Source: Burkholderiales bacterium JOSHI_001 (GTDB lineage Bacteria; Pseudomonadota; Gammaproteobacteria; Burkholderiales; Burkholderiaceae_C). From it: 64,000 nucleotides of DNA. Under the pieces are notes generated by a model. That model was given only the letters and a program-made list of their open reading frames with translations, was not told the DNA's origin and did no database searches. The translations under genes were made by a program, and so were the position numbers. The stretch is taken from NCBI GenBank assembly GCA_000244995.1, contig CM001438.1:5002096-5066095 (forward strand), written 5' to 3'. Shown here piece by piece: positions 25,777 to 35,605 of the stretch (positions are counted from its first letter, which is position 1; every line of letters starts with the position of its first letter).

Positions 25777-26016
25777 ATCCGGGTTAACACTTAGCTGTCG
25801 CCCCGATTTCAGGCCCTGGCTGACCGGGGGCTGACCCCGTGAATTTCTTTCACGCGGCGTACCAGTGCTTTTCACGCGCCGCGCGCGGCCCGCCACCACC
25901 ATCGCACCCCATCCGAGAGGCATCCGTGGGCCGGGCGCTTCATGCAGTTCGCGCGGCCCAACACAGCGGCATGTCTCCACCCGCATCCTTTTTTTCGCAC
26001 CTTCAGGAGACAAGCC
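25777..26016. promoter_or_regulatory. Upstream region of the permease operon
   Basis: A 240-bp gap. A CGGGG-gctga-CCCCG hairpin near 25824-25838 may end the LysR message. It is followed by GTGAA at 25839-25843, then two near-identical sites TTTCACGCGGCG (25848) and TTTCACGCGCCG (25870), 22 bp apart, about two helical turns. This looks like an activator or repressor landing site. AGGAGA at 26005-26010 is a strong ribosome-binding site for the permease. Confidence 0.4.
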
Positions 26017-27678
<1,662 letters not shown>

Positions 27679-27701
27679 CCGACCATTTGCTGGAGAACGC
27701 C

Positions 27702-28283
27702 ATGCTGCAGATCCGAATCCACGGCCGCGGCGGCCAAGGGGTGGTCACCGCCGCCGACATGCTGGCCATCGCGGCCTTCAACCAGGGTCGCCACGCGCAG
27801 TCGTTTCCCAGCTTCGGCTCGGAGCGCACCGGCGCGCCGGTGGTGGCCTTCTGCCGCATCGACGACCGTGAGATCCGGCTGCGCGAGCCGATCCTGTCGC
27901 CCGACGTGTTGATCGTGCAGGACCCCACGCTGCTGCACCAGGTGGACGTGTTCCAGGGCCTGAAGCCCGACGGCTACGTGCTGATCAACAGCCGCAAGAG
28001 CCTGGACGAACTGGGCCTGTCCGAGATGACGCAGGGCCGGGACCGCAGCCACCTGCTGACCGTGCCCGCCACCGACATCGCCATCGCCCACGTCGGGCGG
28101 CCGCTGCCCAACGCGGTGCTGCTGGGTGGTTTTGCGGCGCTGGCAGGGCTGATTTCACTGGACGCGGTGGAGCACGCCATACGCGACCGGTTCACCGGCA
28201 AGGTGGCGGAAGGCAATGTGGCCGCGGCGCGGCAGGCGTTTGAACACGTGCGGCAGGAACTCCTGGAGCAAACCCATGCTTAA
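27702..28283 (+). CDS. porG: 2-oxoacid:acceptor oxidoreductase, gamma subunit
   Basis: Seen: 193 residues, a single gamma domain of the pyruvate:ferredoxin oxidoreductase family: start MLQIRIHGRGGQGVVTAADMLA, then FPSFGSERTGAPVVAFCRI and a central DVLIVQDPTLL. The ATG at 27702 has a GGAGA site about 7 nt upstream. It lies 23 bp after the end of the permease frame and overlaps the alpha subunit by 8 bp, so translation is coupled. Together with alpha and beta it makes the multi-subunit form that decarboxylates a 2-oxoacid to an acyl-CoA. The symbol is used in the general pyruvate-type sense; the true 2-oxoacid is not known. Confidence 0.88.
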   Translation: MLQIRIHGRGGQGVVTAADMLAIAAFNQGRHAQSFPSFGSERTGAPVVAFCRIDDREIRLREPILSPDVLIVQDPTLLHQVDVFQGLKPDGYVLINSRKSLDELGLSEMTQGRDRSHLLTVPATDIAIAHVGRPLPNAVLLGGFAALAGLISLDAVEHAIRDRFTGKVAEGNVAAARQAFEHVRQELLEQTHA

Positions 28284-29529
28284 GCAAGTTGAAGGCTCAC
28301 AGGCCGTTGCCGAGGCGGTGGCGCTGTCGCGTCCCGAGGTGATCTGCGCCTACCCGATTTCACCGCAGACGCACATCGTGGAAGGCCTGGGCGAACGGGT
28401 GAAGGACGGCACGCTCACGCCTTGCGAGTTCATCAACGTGGAAAGCGAGTTCGCCGCGATGAGCGTGGCCATCGGCTCTTCGGCGGCCGGCGCGCGCACC
28501 TACACCGCCACCGCCAGCCAGGGCCTGCTGTTCATGGCCGAGGCCGTGTACAACGCCTCCGGCTTGGGGCTGCCCATCGTGATGACGGTGGCCAACCGCG
28601 CCATCGGCGCACCCATCAACATCTGGAACGACCACAGCGACAGCATGAGCCAGCGCGACTGCGGCTGGATCCAGCTGTTTGCCGAGACCAACCAGGAGGC
28701 GCTGGACCTGCACATCCAGGCCTTCAAGCTGGGCGAGGAGCTGAGCATGCCGGTGATGGTGTGCATGGACGGCTTCATCCTCACCCACGCGGTGGAACGG
28801 GTGGACATGCCGGCGCAGGCCGAGGTCGATGCCTTCCTGCCGCCCTACGAGCCGCGCCAGGTGCTGGACCCGGCCGACCCGGTGTCCATCGGCGCGATGG
28901 TCGGCCCCGAGGCCTTCATGGAAGTGCGCTACCTGGCGCACGCCAAGCAGACCATGGCGCTGGAGCGCATCCCGCAGATCGCCGAAGAGTTCAGCGCGCG
29001 TTTCGGCCGCGCTTCGGGCGGGCTGGTGCGGGGCTACCGTTGCGAGGACGCCGAGACCATCGTCGTGGCCCTGGGTTCGGTGCTGGGCACCCTGAAGGAC
29101 ACCGTCGACGAGTTGCGCCTGGACGGCCTGAAGGTCGGTGTGCTGGGCATCCAGTCGTTCCGGCCCTTCCCGCTGGCCGCGGTGCGCGCCGCGCTGCAGG
29201 GCGCCAAGCGCGTGGTGGTGCTGGAAAAAAGCTTCTCGGTCGGCCTGGGCGGCGTGGTCTCCACCGACGTGCGGCTGGCCCTGTCGGGCCTGCACCTGAA
29301 CGGCTACACCGTGGTGGCAGGCCTGGGCGGGCGTGCCATCACCAAGGCGTCGCTGAACCGCATGCTGCGCGAGGCCATCATCGACCGGTTGCAGCCGCTG
29401 ACCTTCCTCGACCTGGACTGGGGCATCGTCAACCGCCACCTTGAACGCGAACGCTCGATGCGCCGCAGCGGACCGGTGGCCGAAAGCCTGTTGCGCGACC
29501 TGGGCACTGTGGCCTCGAAAGTGAGCTGA
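28276..29529 (+). CDS. porA: 2-oxoacid:acceptor oxidoreductase, alpha subunit
   Basis: Seen: 417 residues. Begins with VEGSQAVAEAVALSRPEVICAYPISPQTHIVE, the pyrimidine-domain signature. FINVESEFAAMSVAIGSSAAGARTYTATASQGLLFM carries the conserved glutamate that activates thiamine diphosphate. A second domain (about 250-385) reads IVVALGSVLGTLKDTVDELR and GVLGIQSFRPFP. It partners with the beta subunit, which binds the pyrophosphate end of the cofactor. Substrate choice within the family (pyruvate, 2-oxoisovalerate, phenylglyoxylate) cannot be read reliably; neighbouring lactate/glycolate genes favour pyruvate. ATG at 28276 is inside the end of porG. Confidence 0.9.
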   Translation: MLKQVEGSQAVAEAVALSRPEVICAYPISPQTHIVEGLGERVKDGTLTPCEFINVESEFAAMSVAIGSSAAGARTYTATASQGLLFMAEAVYNASGLGLPIVMTVANRAIGAPINIWNDHSDSMSQRDCGWIQLFAETNQEALDLHIQAFKLGEELSMPVMVCMDGFILTHAVERVDMPAQAEVDAFLPPYEPRQVLDPADPVSIGAMVGPEAFMEVRYLAHAKQTMALERIPQIAEEFSARFGRASGGLVRGYRCEDAETIVVALGSVLGTLKDTVDELRLDGLKVGVLGIQSFRPFPLAAVRAALQGAKRVVVLEKSFSVGLGGVVSTDVRLALSGLHLNGYTVVAGLGGRAITKASLNRMLREAIIDRLQPLTFLDLDWGIVNRHLERERSMRRSGPVAESLLRDLGTVASKVS

Positions 29530-29531
29530 CC

Positions 29532-30551
29532 ATGAATGCCCCCGTCAAGTTCTACCAAACCGGCACCTTCACCGTCGGCAACCGCCTGCTCGAACCCGGG
29601 CAACGCAGCCTGCAGTCGTCGCAGCAGCGCAGCAACTCGCTGAACTCCGGCCACCGCGCCTGCCAGGGCTGCGGCGAGGCGCTGGGCGCGCGCTACGCGG
29701 TGGACGCCGCGATGCGCGCCAGCGACAACCAGCTGATCGCTGTCAATGCCACCGGCTGCCTGGAGGTGTTCTCCACGCCCTACCCGGAAACCTCCTGGCA
29801 GTTGCCCTGGATCCACTCCTTGTTCGGCAATGCCGCGGCGGTGGGCACCGGCGTGGCCGCGGCCTTGAAGGTCAAGGCCAGGAAGGCCGGCCTGCCGCTC
29901 AGCGCCACCCGCGTGATTGCACAGGGCGGTGACGGTGGCACCACCGACATCGGTTTCGGTTGCCTGTCCGGCATGTTCGAGCGCAACGATGATGTGCTCT
30001 ACATCTGCTACGACAACGAGGCCTACATGAACACCGGCGTGCAGCGCAGCAGCGCCACACCGCCGGCGGCGCGCACCGCCACCACCATGGCCGTGGGTGC
30101 GCACCCGGGTGCCGAGTTCGGCCAGGGCAAGAACCTGCCGGCCATCGCGATGGCCCACGGCATTCCCTACGTGGCCACGGCCACGGTGGCCGACCTGCGC
30201 GAGCTGGAAGCCAAGGTCGAGAAGGCGATGAGCATCCGCGGCGCACGCTACCTGCACGTGCTGGTGCCCTGCCCGCTGGGCTGGGGCGCGGCCTCGCAGG
30301 ACACCATCCGCCTGGCGCGGCTGGCGCGCGAAACCGGCCTGTTCCCGGTGTTCGACGCCGAGCATGGCGAGGTCACCGCCGTCACCAAGATCCGCCACCG
30401 TGTGCCGGTGGAGGACTACCTGAAGCCGCAGAAGCGTTTCGCGCACCTCTTCGGCAAGGGCGCCGACCCCGCCACGCTGGCCGCCATCCAGGCCCGCGCC
30501 GACCGCAACATCCGCCGCTTCGGCCTGCTGGACGAGGAAGCCGCAACATGA
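29532..30551 (+). CDS. porB: 2-oxoacid:acceptor oxidoreductase, beta subunit (thiamine diphosphate-binding)
   Basis: Seen: 339 residues. Family start HRACQGCGEALGARYAVDAA has two [4Fe-4S] ligands (C-x-x-C); NATGCLEVFSTPYPETSW supplies the third Cys. The TPP/magnesium motif is AQGGDGGTTDIGFGCLSGMFERNDDVLYICYDNEAYMNTG, and a further Cys occurs in VPCPLGWG. Together they place it in the PorB/VorB group. It works with porA and porG, and its stop overlaps the start of the FAD/iron-sulfur subunit gene (ATGA). ATG at 29532 lies 2 bp after the porA stop. An oxygen-sensitive enzyme is expected from the family. Confidence 0.92.
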   Translation: MNAPVKFYQTGTFTVGNRLLEPGQRSLQSSQQRSNSLNSGHRACQGCGEALGARYAVDAAMRASDNQLIAVNATGCLEVFSTPYPETSWQLPWIHSLFGNAAAVGTGVAAALKVKARKAGLPLSATRVIAQGGDGGTTDIGFGCLSGMFERNDDVLYICYDNEAYMNTGVQRSSATPPAARTATTMAVGAHPGAEFGQGKNLPAIAMAHGIPYVATATVADLRELEAKVEKAMSIRGARYLHVLVPCPLGWGAASQDTIRLARLARETGLFPVFDAEHGEVTAVTKIRHRVPVEDYLKPQKRFAHLFGKGADPATLAAIQARADRNIRRFGLLDEEAAT

Positions 30552-32185
30552 CCACCATGCACAAGCCCTACGCCATCACGCTGGACGTTGGCTCATCCCT
30601 GGCCAACAAGACGGGCAGCTGGCGCACGCAGCGCCCGGTCTATGTCGACCGCCTGCCGCCCTGCAATGCGCAGTGCCCGGCCGGCGAGGACATCCAGGGC
30701 TGGCTGTTCCACGCCGAGAGCGGCAACTACGAAGCCGCCTGGCGCCACCTGACGCGCGACAACCCCTTCCCGGCCATCATGGGCCGGGTCTGCTACCACT
30801 CCTGCGAGGCGGCTTGCAACCGCGGCAGCATCGATTCGGCGGTGGGCATCAATTCGGTCGAACGCTTCCTCGGCGACGAAGCCATCAAGCGGGGCTGGCG
30901 CTTCGAGCCGCCGACGCACAGCAGCGGCAAGCAGGTGCTGATCGTCGGCGCCGGGCCCTCGGGCATGTCGGCGGCCTACCACCTGCGCCGCCTGGGCCAC
31001 GCCGTCACGGTGATGGAAGCCGGCCCGCTGATGGGCGGCATGATGCGTTTCGGCATTCCCAAGTACCGCCTGCCGCGCGAGGTGCTCGACGCCGAGATGC
31101 AGCGCATCATCGACATGGGTGTGGGCGTGCAGCTGGGCGCCAAGGTGGCCGACATCGCCCAGACCATGGTCGACGGCGGCTACGACGCGGCCTTCCTGGC
31201 GGTGGGCGCGCACATCGCCAAACGCGCCTACATCCCTGCCAAGGACAGCTCGCACATCCTCGACGCGGTGAGCGTGCTGCGCAGCATGGAAGGCGAGGAC
31301 CAACCGATGCTGGGCCGCCGCGTGGTCGTCTACGGCGGCGGCAACACCGCCATCGACGTGGCCCGCACCGCCAAGCGGCTGGGCGCCACCGAGGCCATCA
31401 TCGTCTACCGCCGCACCCGCGAGAAGATGCCGGCGCACGATTTCGAGGTCGAAGAAGCGCTGGAAGAAGGCGTGATGGTCAAGTGGCTGTCCACCATCAA
31501 GCAGGCCGACGCCGGCAGCCTGACGATCGAGAAGATGATCCTCGATGAAAAGGGCAACCCGCAGCCCACCGGCGAGTTCGAGACGCTGGAGGCCGACTCG
31601 CTGGTGCTGGCGCTGGGCCAGGACGTCGACCTGTCGCTGCTCGATGGCGTGCCGGGCCTGGAACTGAAGGACGGCGTGGTGCAGGTTGACCCGGCGACGA
31701 TGATGACCGGCCATCCGGGCCTGTTCGCCGGCGGCGACATGGTGCCGGCCGAGCGCAACGTGACCGTCGCCGTGGGTCACGGCAAGAAGGCCGCGCGGAA
31801 CATCGACGCCTGGCTGCGCGGCGCCACCGCAGAGACCGGCGCCAAGCACGCACCCGCCAGCTTCGACCGCTTGAACCCCTGGTACTACAGCGACGCCCCC
31901 AAGACCGTGCGCCCGCAGCTCGACCTGGCCCGACGTACCAGCAGCTTCGACGAGGTGCAGAGCGGCCTGACCGAGGACAACGCCCTGTTCGAGGCGCGCC
32001 GTTGCCTGAGCTGCGGCAACTGCTTCGAGTGCGACAACTGCTACGGCGTGTGCCCGGACAACGCCGTCATCAAGCTCGGGCCCGGGCAGCGCTTCGCGAT
32101 CAACCTCGACTACTGCAAGGGCTGCGGCATGTGCGCCGCAGAATGCCCCTGCGGCGCGATCGACATGGTCAACGAAGAAACCTGA
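30548..32185 (+). CDS. FAD/NAD(P)-binding iron-sulfur subunit fused to ferredoxin domains
   Basis: Seen: 545 residues. The N-terminal Cys-rich domain (about 38-100) with CNAQCPAGEDIQG and CYHSCEAACNRG is of the GltD/DpyD iron-sulfur type. The FAD Rossmann site VLIVGAGPSGMSAAYHLRRLG starts near residue 131; the NAD(P)H-type site VVVYGGGNTAIDVARTAKRLG is near 260, then FAGGDM. A C-terminal double ferredoxin follows: CLSCGNCFECDNCYGVCP and CKGCGMCAAECPCGAI. It probably takes electrons from the oxidoreductase through its own clusters to FAD and reduces NAD(P). Phenylglyoxylate:NAD+ oxidoreductase (Pad) of Azoarcus is the best-known enzyme with such a subunit. Last gene before a terminator-like hairpin. 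Confidence 0.85.
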   Translation: MTTMHKPYAITLDVGSSLANKTGSWRTQRPVYVDRLPPCNAQCPAGEDIQGWLFHAESGNYEAAWRHLTRDNPFPAIMGRVCYHSCEAACNRGSIDSAVGINSVERFLGDEAIKRGWRFEPPTHSSGKQVLIVGAGPSGMSAAYHLRRLGHAVTVMEAGPLMGGMMRFGIPKYRLPREVLDAEMQRIIDMGVGVQLGAKVADIAQTMVDGGYDAAFLAVGAHIAKRAYIPAKDSSHILDAVSVLRSMEGEDQPMLGRRVVVYGGGNTAIDVARTAKRLGATEAIIVYRRTREKMPAHDFEVEEALEEGVMVKWLSTIKQADAGSLTIEKMILDEKGNPQPTGEFETLEADSLVLALGQDVDLSLLDGVPGLELKDGVVQVDPATMMTGHPGLFAGGDMVPAERNVTVAVGHGKKAARNIDAWLRGATAETGAKHAPASFDRLNPWYYSDAPKTVRPQLDLARRTSSFDEVQSGLTEDNALFEARRCLSCGNCFECDNCYGVCPDNAVIKLGPGQRFAINLDYCKGCGMCAAECPCGAIDMVNEET

Positions 32186-32211
32186 ACCCCTGGCCGCGCA
32201 GGGGGGGGTTC
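32184..32211 (+). terminator. Terminator-like hairpin after the oxidoreductase genes
   Basis: GAACCCCTG (32184-32192) pairs with CAGGGG...GGTTC (32199-32211), with four extra Gs bulged on the 3' arm, then TTT. A weak Rho-independent stop or attenuator before glcD. glcD then has its own TAAAGT -10-like box (32267-32272) and GGAG site. Confidence 0.4.
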
Positions 32212-32298
32212 TTTGCCCCTGCCGCCCAGCGGGTCGCCCTGTGCTTTCTGCAGGCCACGCCCTCGGGTTAAAGTGACCGCACCTTTGGAGCCTGACCG

Positions 32299-33825
32299 AT
32301 GAATGCGCCCCAGGAACTGAAATCGCTGACGGCGTCCACTTCCTCTTCGGCCACGCCGAGCGACCGCAGCGCGCGCCAGGCCCAGGTGCTGGCCGCGCTG
32401 GCACCGCTGCTGCCGGCCCACGCGCTGCTGCACCACAAGGAAGACACGGTGCCGTATGAGTGCGATGGCCTCACCGCCTACCGCCAGTTGCCGCTGCTGG
32501 TGGCGCTGCCGGAAACCGAAGGCCAGGTGGCCGCGGTGCTGGCGGCCTGCCACGCCTTGAGCGTGCCGGTGGTGGCGCGCGGCGCCGGCACCGGGCTGTC
32601 CGGCGGGGCCATGCCGCATGAACTGGGCGTGACCCTGTCCATGGCCAAGTTCAACCGCATCCTGAAGATGGACCTCGTCAGCCGCACCGCGGTGGTTCAG
32701 TGTGGGGTGCGCAACCTGGCCATCAGCGAAGCCGCCGCGCCGCTGGGCCTGTATTACGCCCCCGACCCCAGCAGCCAGATCGCCTGCACCATCGGCGGCA
32801 ATGTGGCCGAAAACTCGGGCGGCGTGCACTGCCTGAAGTACGGCCTCACGCTGCACAACGTGCTGAAGCTGCGTGGCTTCACCGCCCAAGGCGAAGCGGT
32901 CACCTTCGGCTCGGACGCACTCGACGCCCCAGGCCTGGACCTGATGAGCGTGCTGGTCGGCAGCGAAGGCATGCTGGCGGTGGTGACCGACGTGACCGTG
33001 AAGCTGACGCCCAAGCCCCAGGTGGCCCGTTGCATCATGGCCAGCTTCGACGACATCCGCAAAGCCGGCGACGCGGTGGCCGCGGTCATCGCCGCCGGCA
33101 TCATCCCGGCCGGGCTGGAGATGATGGACAAGCCCATGACGGCGGCGGTGGAAGACTTCGTGCAGGCCGGCTACGACCTGAACGCCGAAGCCATCCTGCT
33201 GTGCGAAAGCGACGGCACGCCCGAAGAGGTGGCCGAAGAGATCCAGCGCATGCTGGACGTGCTGACCGGCTGCGGCGCCACGCGCATGGAGGTCAGCAAG
33301 GACGAAGCCCAGCGCATGCGTTTCTGGAGCGGGCGCAAGAACGCCTTCCCTGCCAGCGGGCGCATCAGCCCCGACTACATGTGCATGGACTCCACCATCC
33401 CGCGCAAGCGCCTAGCCGACATCCTGCTGGCCATCCAGGCCATGGAGAAGAAGTACGACCTGCGCTGCTGCAACGTCTTCCACGCCGGCGACGGCAACCT
33501 GCACCCGCTGATCCTGTTCGACGCCAACGACCCCGACCAGTTGCACCGCTGCGAACTGTTCGGCGCCGACATCCTGGAAACCAGCGTGGCCCTGGGCGGC
33601 ACCGTCACCGGGGAGCACGGCGTGGGAGTGGAAAAGCTCAGCAGCATGTGCGTGCAGTTCTCGCCCGAAGAACGCGCGCAGATGCTGGCGGTGAAGCACG
33701 CCTTCGACCCCGCGGGCGGGCTGAACCCCGGCAAGGTGATCCCCACGCTGCACCGCTGCGCCGAGTACGGAAAGATGCATGTGAAGAAGGGCCTGCTGCC
33801 CTTCCCCGAGCTGGAGCGGTTCTGA
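32299..33825 (+). CDS. glcD: FAD-linked glycolate oxidase / D-lactate dehydrogenase subunit GlcD
   Basis: GlcD carries FAD and oxidises glycolate, or D-lactate in related enzymes, giving the 2-oxoacid. Seen: 508 residues. The FAD-binding PCMH domain (about 60-235) has ARGAGTGLSGGAMP, PDPSSQIACTIGGNVAENSGG and LVGSEGMLAVVTDVT. A C-terminal FAD-linked oxidase domain shows FHAGDGNLHPLILFD, TVTGEHGVGVEK and LNPGKVIP, where the H-x-G-D-G-N-x-H pattern is the catalytic or metal site. ATG at 32299 with GGAG about 9 nt upstream. First of glcD-glcE-methyltransferase-glcF. Whether glycolate or lactate is used is not settled by sequence. Confidence 0.93.
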   Translation: MNAPQELKSLTASTSSSATPSDRSARQAQVLAALAPLLPAHALLHHKEDTVPYECDGLTAYRQLPLLVALPETEGQVAAVLAACHALSVPVVARGAGTGLSGGAMPHELGVTLSMAKFNRILKMDLVSRTAVVQCGVRNLAISEAAAPLGLYYAPDPSSQIACTIGGNVAENSGGVHCLKYGLTLHNVLKLRGFTAQGEAVTFGSDALDAPGLDLMSVLVGSEGMLAVVTDVTVKLTPKPQVARCIMASFDDIRKAGDAVAAVIAAGIIPAGLEMMDKPMTAAVEDFVQAGYDLNAEAILLCESDGTPEEVAEEIQRMLDVLTGCGATRMEVSKDEAQRMRFWSGRKNAFPASGRISPDYMCMDSTIPRKRLADILLAIQAMEKKYDLRCCNVFHAGDGNLHPLILFDANDPDQLHRCELFGADILETSVALGGTVTGEHGVGVEKLSSMCVQFSPEERAQMLAVKHAFDPAGGLNPGKVIPTLHRCAEYGKMHVKKGLLPFPELERF

Positions 33826-33827
33826 AC

Positions 33828-34916
33828 ATGTCCCAGATTGGAGAACTGGCCCGCCTGATCGAGCAGGTGAACACCGCCCGCAGCGAGAAGAAGGCGCTGT
33901 GCATCCGCGGCGGCGGCACCAAGGACTTCTACGGCGAAGCGCCCGCGGGCGAGCCACTGTCCACCCGCGCGCTGGCCGGCATCTCGGCCTACGAACCCAG
34001 CGAGCTGGTGGTGACGGTGCGCGCCGGCACCCTGCTGTCCGAGCTGGAAAGCGCGCTGGCCAGCCAGGGCCAGTGCCTGGCCTTCGAACCGCCGCGCTTT
34101 GCCGACGGGGGCACCGTGGGCGGCATGGTGGCCGCCGGCCTGGCGGGCCCGGCCCGCGCCGCGGTGGGCAGCGTGCGCGACTTCGTGCTCGGCGCCACGC
34201 TGCTGAACGGCAAGGGCGAAGTGATGAGCTTCGGCGGCCAGGTGATGAAGAACGTGGCCGGCTACGACGTCAGCCGCCTGCTGGCCGGCAGCATGGGCGT
34301 GCTGGGCCTCATCCTGGAGGTGTCGCTGAAGGTGCTGCCGCGCCCGGCGGCCACCGCCACGCTGCGCTTTGAATGGGAACAGGCCGAGGCCCTGGCGCAG
34401 CTCCAGGCCTGGGGCGGCCAGCCGCTGCCGGTCAATGCCAGCGCCTGGTGGAACGGCATGCTGGTGCTGCGCCTGGCGGGTGCCGGCGCGGCGGTGCAGT
34501 CGGCCATCACGAAACTGGGTGGTGAGCTCATCGCTCCCGAAACCGCCAGCGTGTTCTGGAACGGGCTGCGCGACCAGCGCGACGAGTTCTTCCACAGCGC
34601 CCAGGCCGCCCTGGCCGGCGGAGCGCGCTTGTGGCGCTTGTCCCTGCCGCCGGTGGCGCCGGCGCTGGAGCTGTCGGGCGAGCAGCTCGTCGAATGGGGC
34701 GGTGCGCTGCGCTGGCTGGTCAGCGCAGCCGCGCCCGCGCAGGTGCGCGACGCCGCTGCGCGCGTGGGCGGGCACGCCGCCATCTTCCGCGGCGACAAGA
34801 CCGGCGGCGCGTTGCCGCCCTTGGGTGAACCGCTGGCGCGCATCCACCGCGACCTGAAGACCGCCTTCGACCCCGACCGCGTGTTCAACCCCGGCCGCCT
34901 GCTGCCAGGGCTGTGA
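33828..34916 (+). CDS. glcE: Glycolate oxidase FAD-binding subunit GlcE
   Basis: Seen: 362 residues, the second flavin-type subunit of the three-part glycolate oxidase. The FAD-binding fold is present (RGGGTKDFYG, LVVTVRAGTLLSELE, GTVGGMVAAGLAGPARA, KNVAGYDVSRLLAGSMGVLGLI). The C-terminal region is shorter than in GlcD and ends with FDPDRVFNPGRL. ATG at 33828, 2 bp after the glcD stop. GlcE is needed for activity of the complex but its exact part is not well defined. Four bases separate it from the methyltransferase gene. Confidence 0.92.
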   Translation: MSQIGELARLIEQVNTARSEKKALCIRGGGTKDFYGEAPAGEPLSTRALAGISAYEPSELVVTVRAGTLLSELESALASQGQCLAFEPPRFADGGTVGGMVAAGLAGPARAAVGSVRDFVLGATLLNGKGEVMSFGGQVMKNVAGYDVSRLLAGSMGVLGLILEVSLKVLPRPAATATLRFEWEQAEALAQLQAWGGQPLPVNASAWWNGMLVLRLAGAGAAVQSAITKLGGELIAPETASVFWNGLRDQRDEFFHSAQAALAGGARLWRLSLPPVAPALELSGEQLVEWGGALRWLVSAAAPAQVRDAAARVGGHAAIFRGDKTGGALPPLGEPLARIHRDLKTAFDPDRVFNPGRLLPGL

Positions 34917-34920
34917 GCCG

Positions 34921-35604
34921 ATGAGCGCGGTGACAAATCCCCCCGGCGACGCCGACCTGCGCACCTACTACGCGCGGCGTGCGCGCGAGTACGAGGCCAT
35001 CTACCACAAGCCTGAGCGCCAGGCGGATCTGCGCACGCTGGAGGCCTGGCTGCCGGGGGTGTTCGCGAACCGGCGCGTGCTGGAAATAGCCTGCGGCACC
35101 GGCTGGTGGTCGCCGCACGGCGCCAGCGCCTGCACCCAGTGGCTGGCCACCGACGCCAACCCCGAGGTGATCGAGATCGCGCGCAGCAAGCCCCTGCCTG
35201 CGGGCAAGGTTCGCTTCGCCCTGGTGGACGCCTACACCCTGGCCGAACTGGGTGACGCGAAGTTCGACGCGGCGTTTGCCGGCTTCTGGTGGAGCCATGT
35301 GCCGGTGAAGCAGTTGCCTGATTTCCTTCGCACCCTGCACGCGCGGCTGGCGCCAGGCTCGCCCGTGGTGTTCATGGACAACCGCTACGTGGCCGGCAGC
35401 AGCACGCCGCTGTCGCGCACCGATGCGCATGGCAACACCTACCAGCAGCGCACGCTGGCCGACGGCAGCACGCACGAGGTGATGAAGAACTTTCCGCAGC
35501 GCGACGAGGTGCTGGCCTTGCTGGGCAAGTCGGCGCGCGACATCCGGTGGACCGAGCTCGAATTCTTCTGGACCCTGGAATACACCACCGCCGGGCGGAA
35601 CTGA
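34921..35604 (+). CDS. Class I SAM-dependent methyltransferase inserted in the glc operon
   Basis: Seen: 227 residues. YYARRAREYEAIYHKPERQADL precedes a methyltransferase core with motif I VLEIACGTGWWSPHGA, an acidic TDANPEVIEIA (motif II) and FDAAFAGFWWSHVP (motif IV region). Distantly similar to UbiE-type or trans-aconitate-type enzymes, but the substrate is unknown. It begins 4 bp after glcE and ends 1 bp before glcF, so it must be translated from the same message. It is not a normal part of glcDEF. It could act on the 2-hydroxyacid/2-oxoacid or on a cofactor, or be a passenger; nothing in the sequence decides. Confidence 0.85.
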   Translation: MSAVTNPPGDADLRTYYARRAREYEAIYHKPERQADLRTLEAWLPGVFANRRVLEIACGTGWWSPHGASACTQWLATDANPEVIEIARSKPLPAGKVRFALVDAYTLAELGDAKFDAAFAGFWWSHVPVKQLPDFLRTLHARLAPGSPVVFMDNRYVAGSSTPLSRTDAHGNTYQQRTLADGSTHEVMKNFPQRDEVLALLGKSARDIRWTELEFFWTLEYTTAGRN

Positions 35605-35605
35605 C

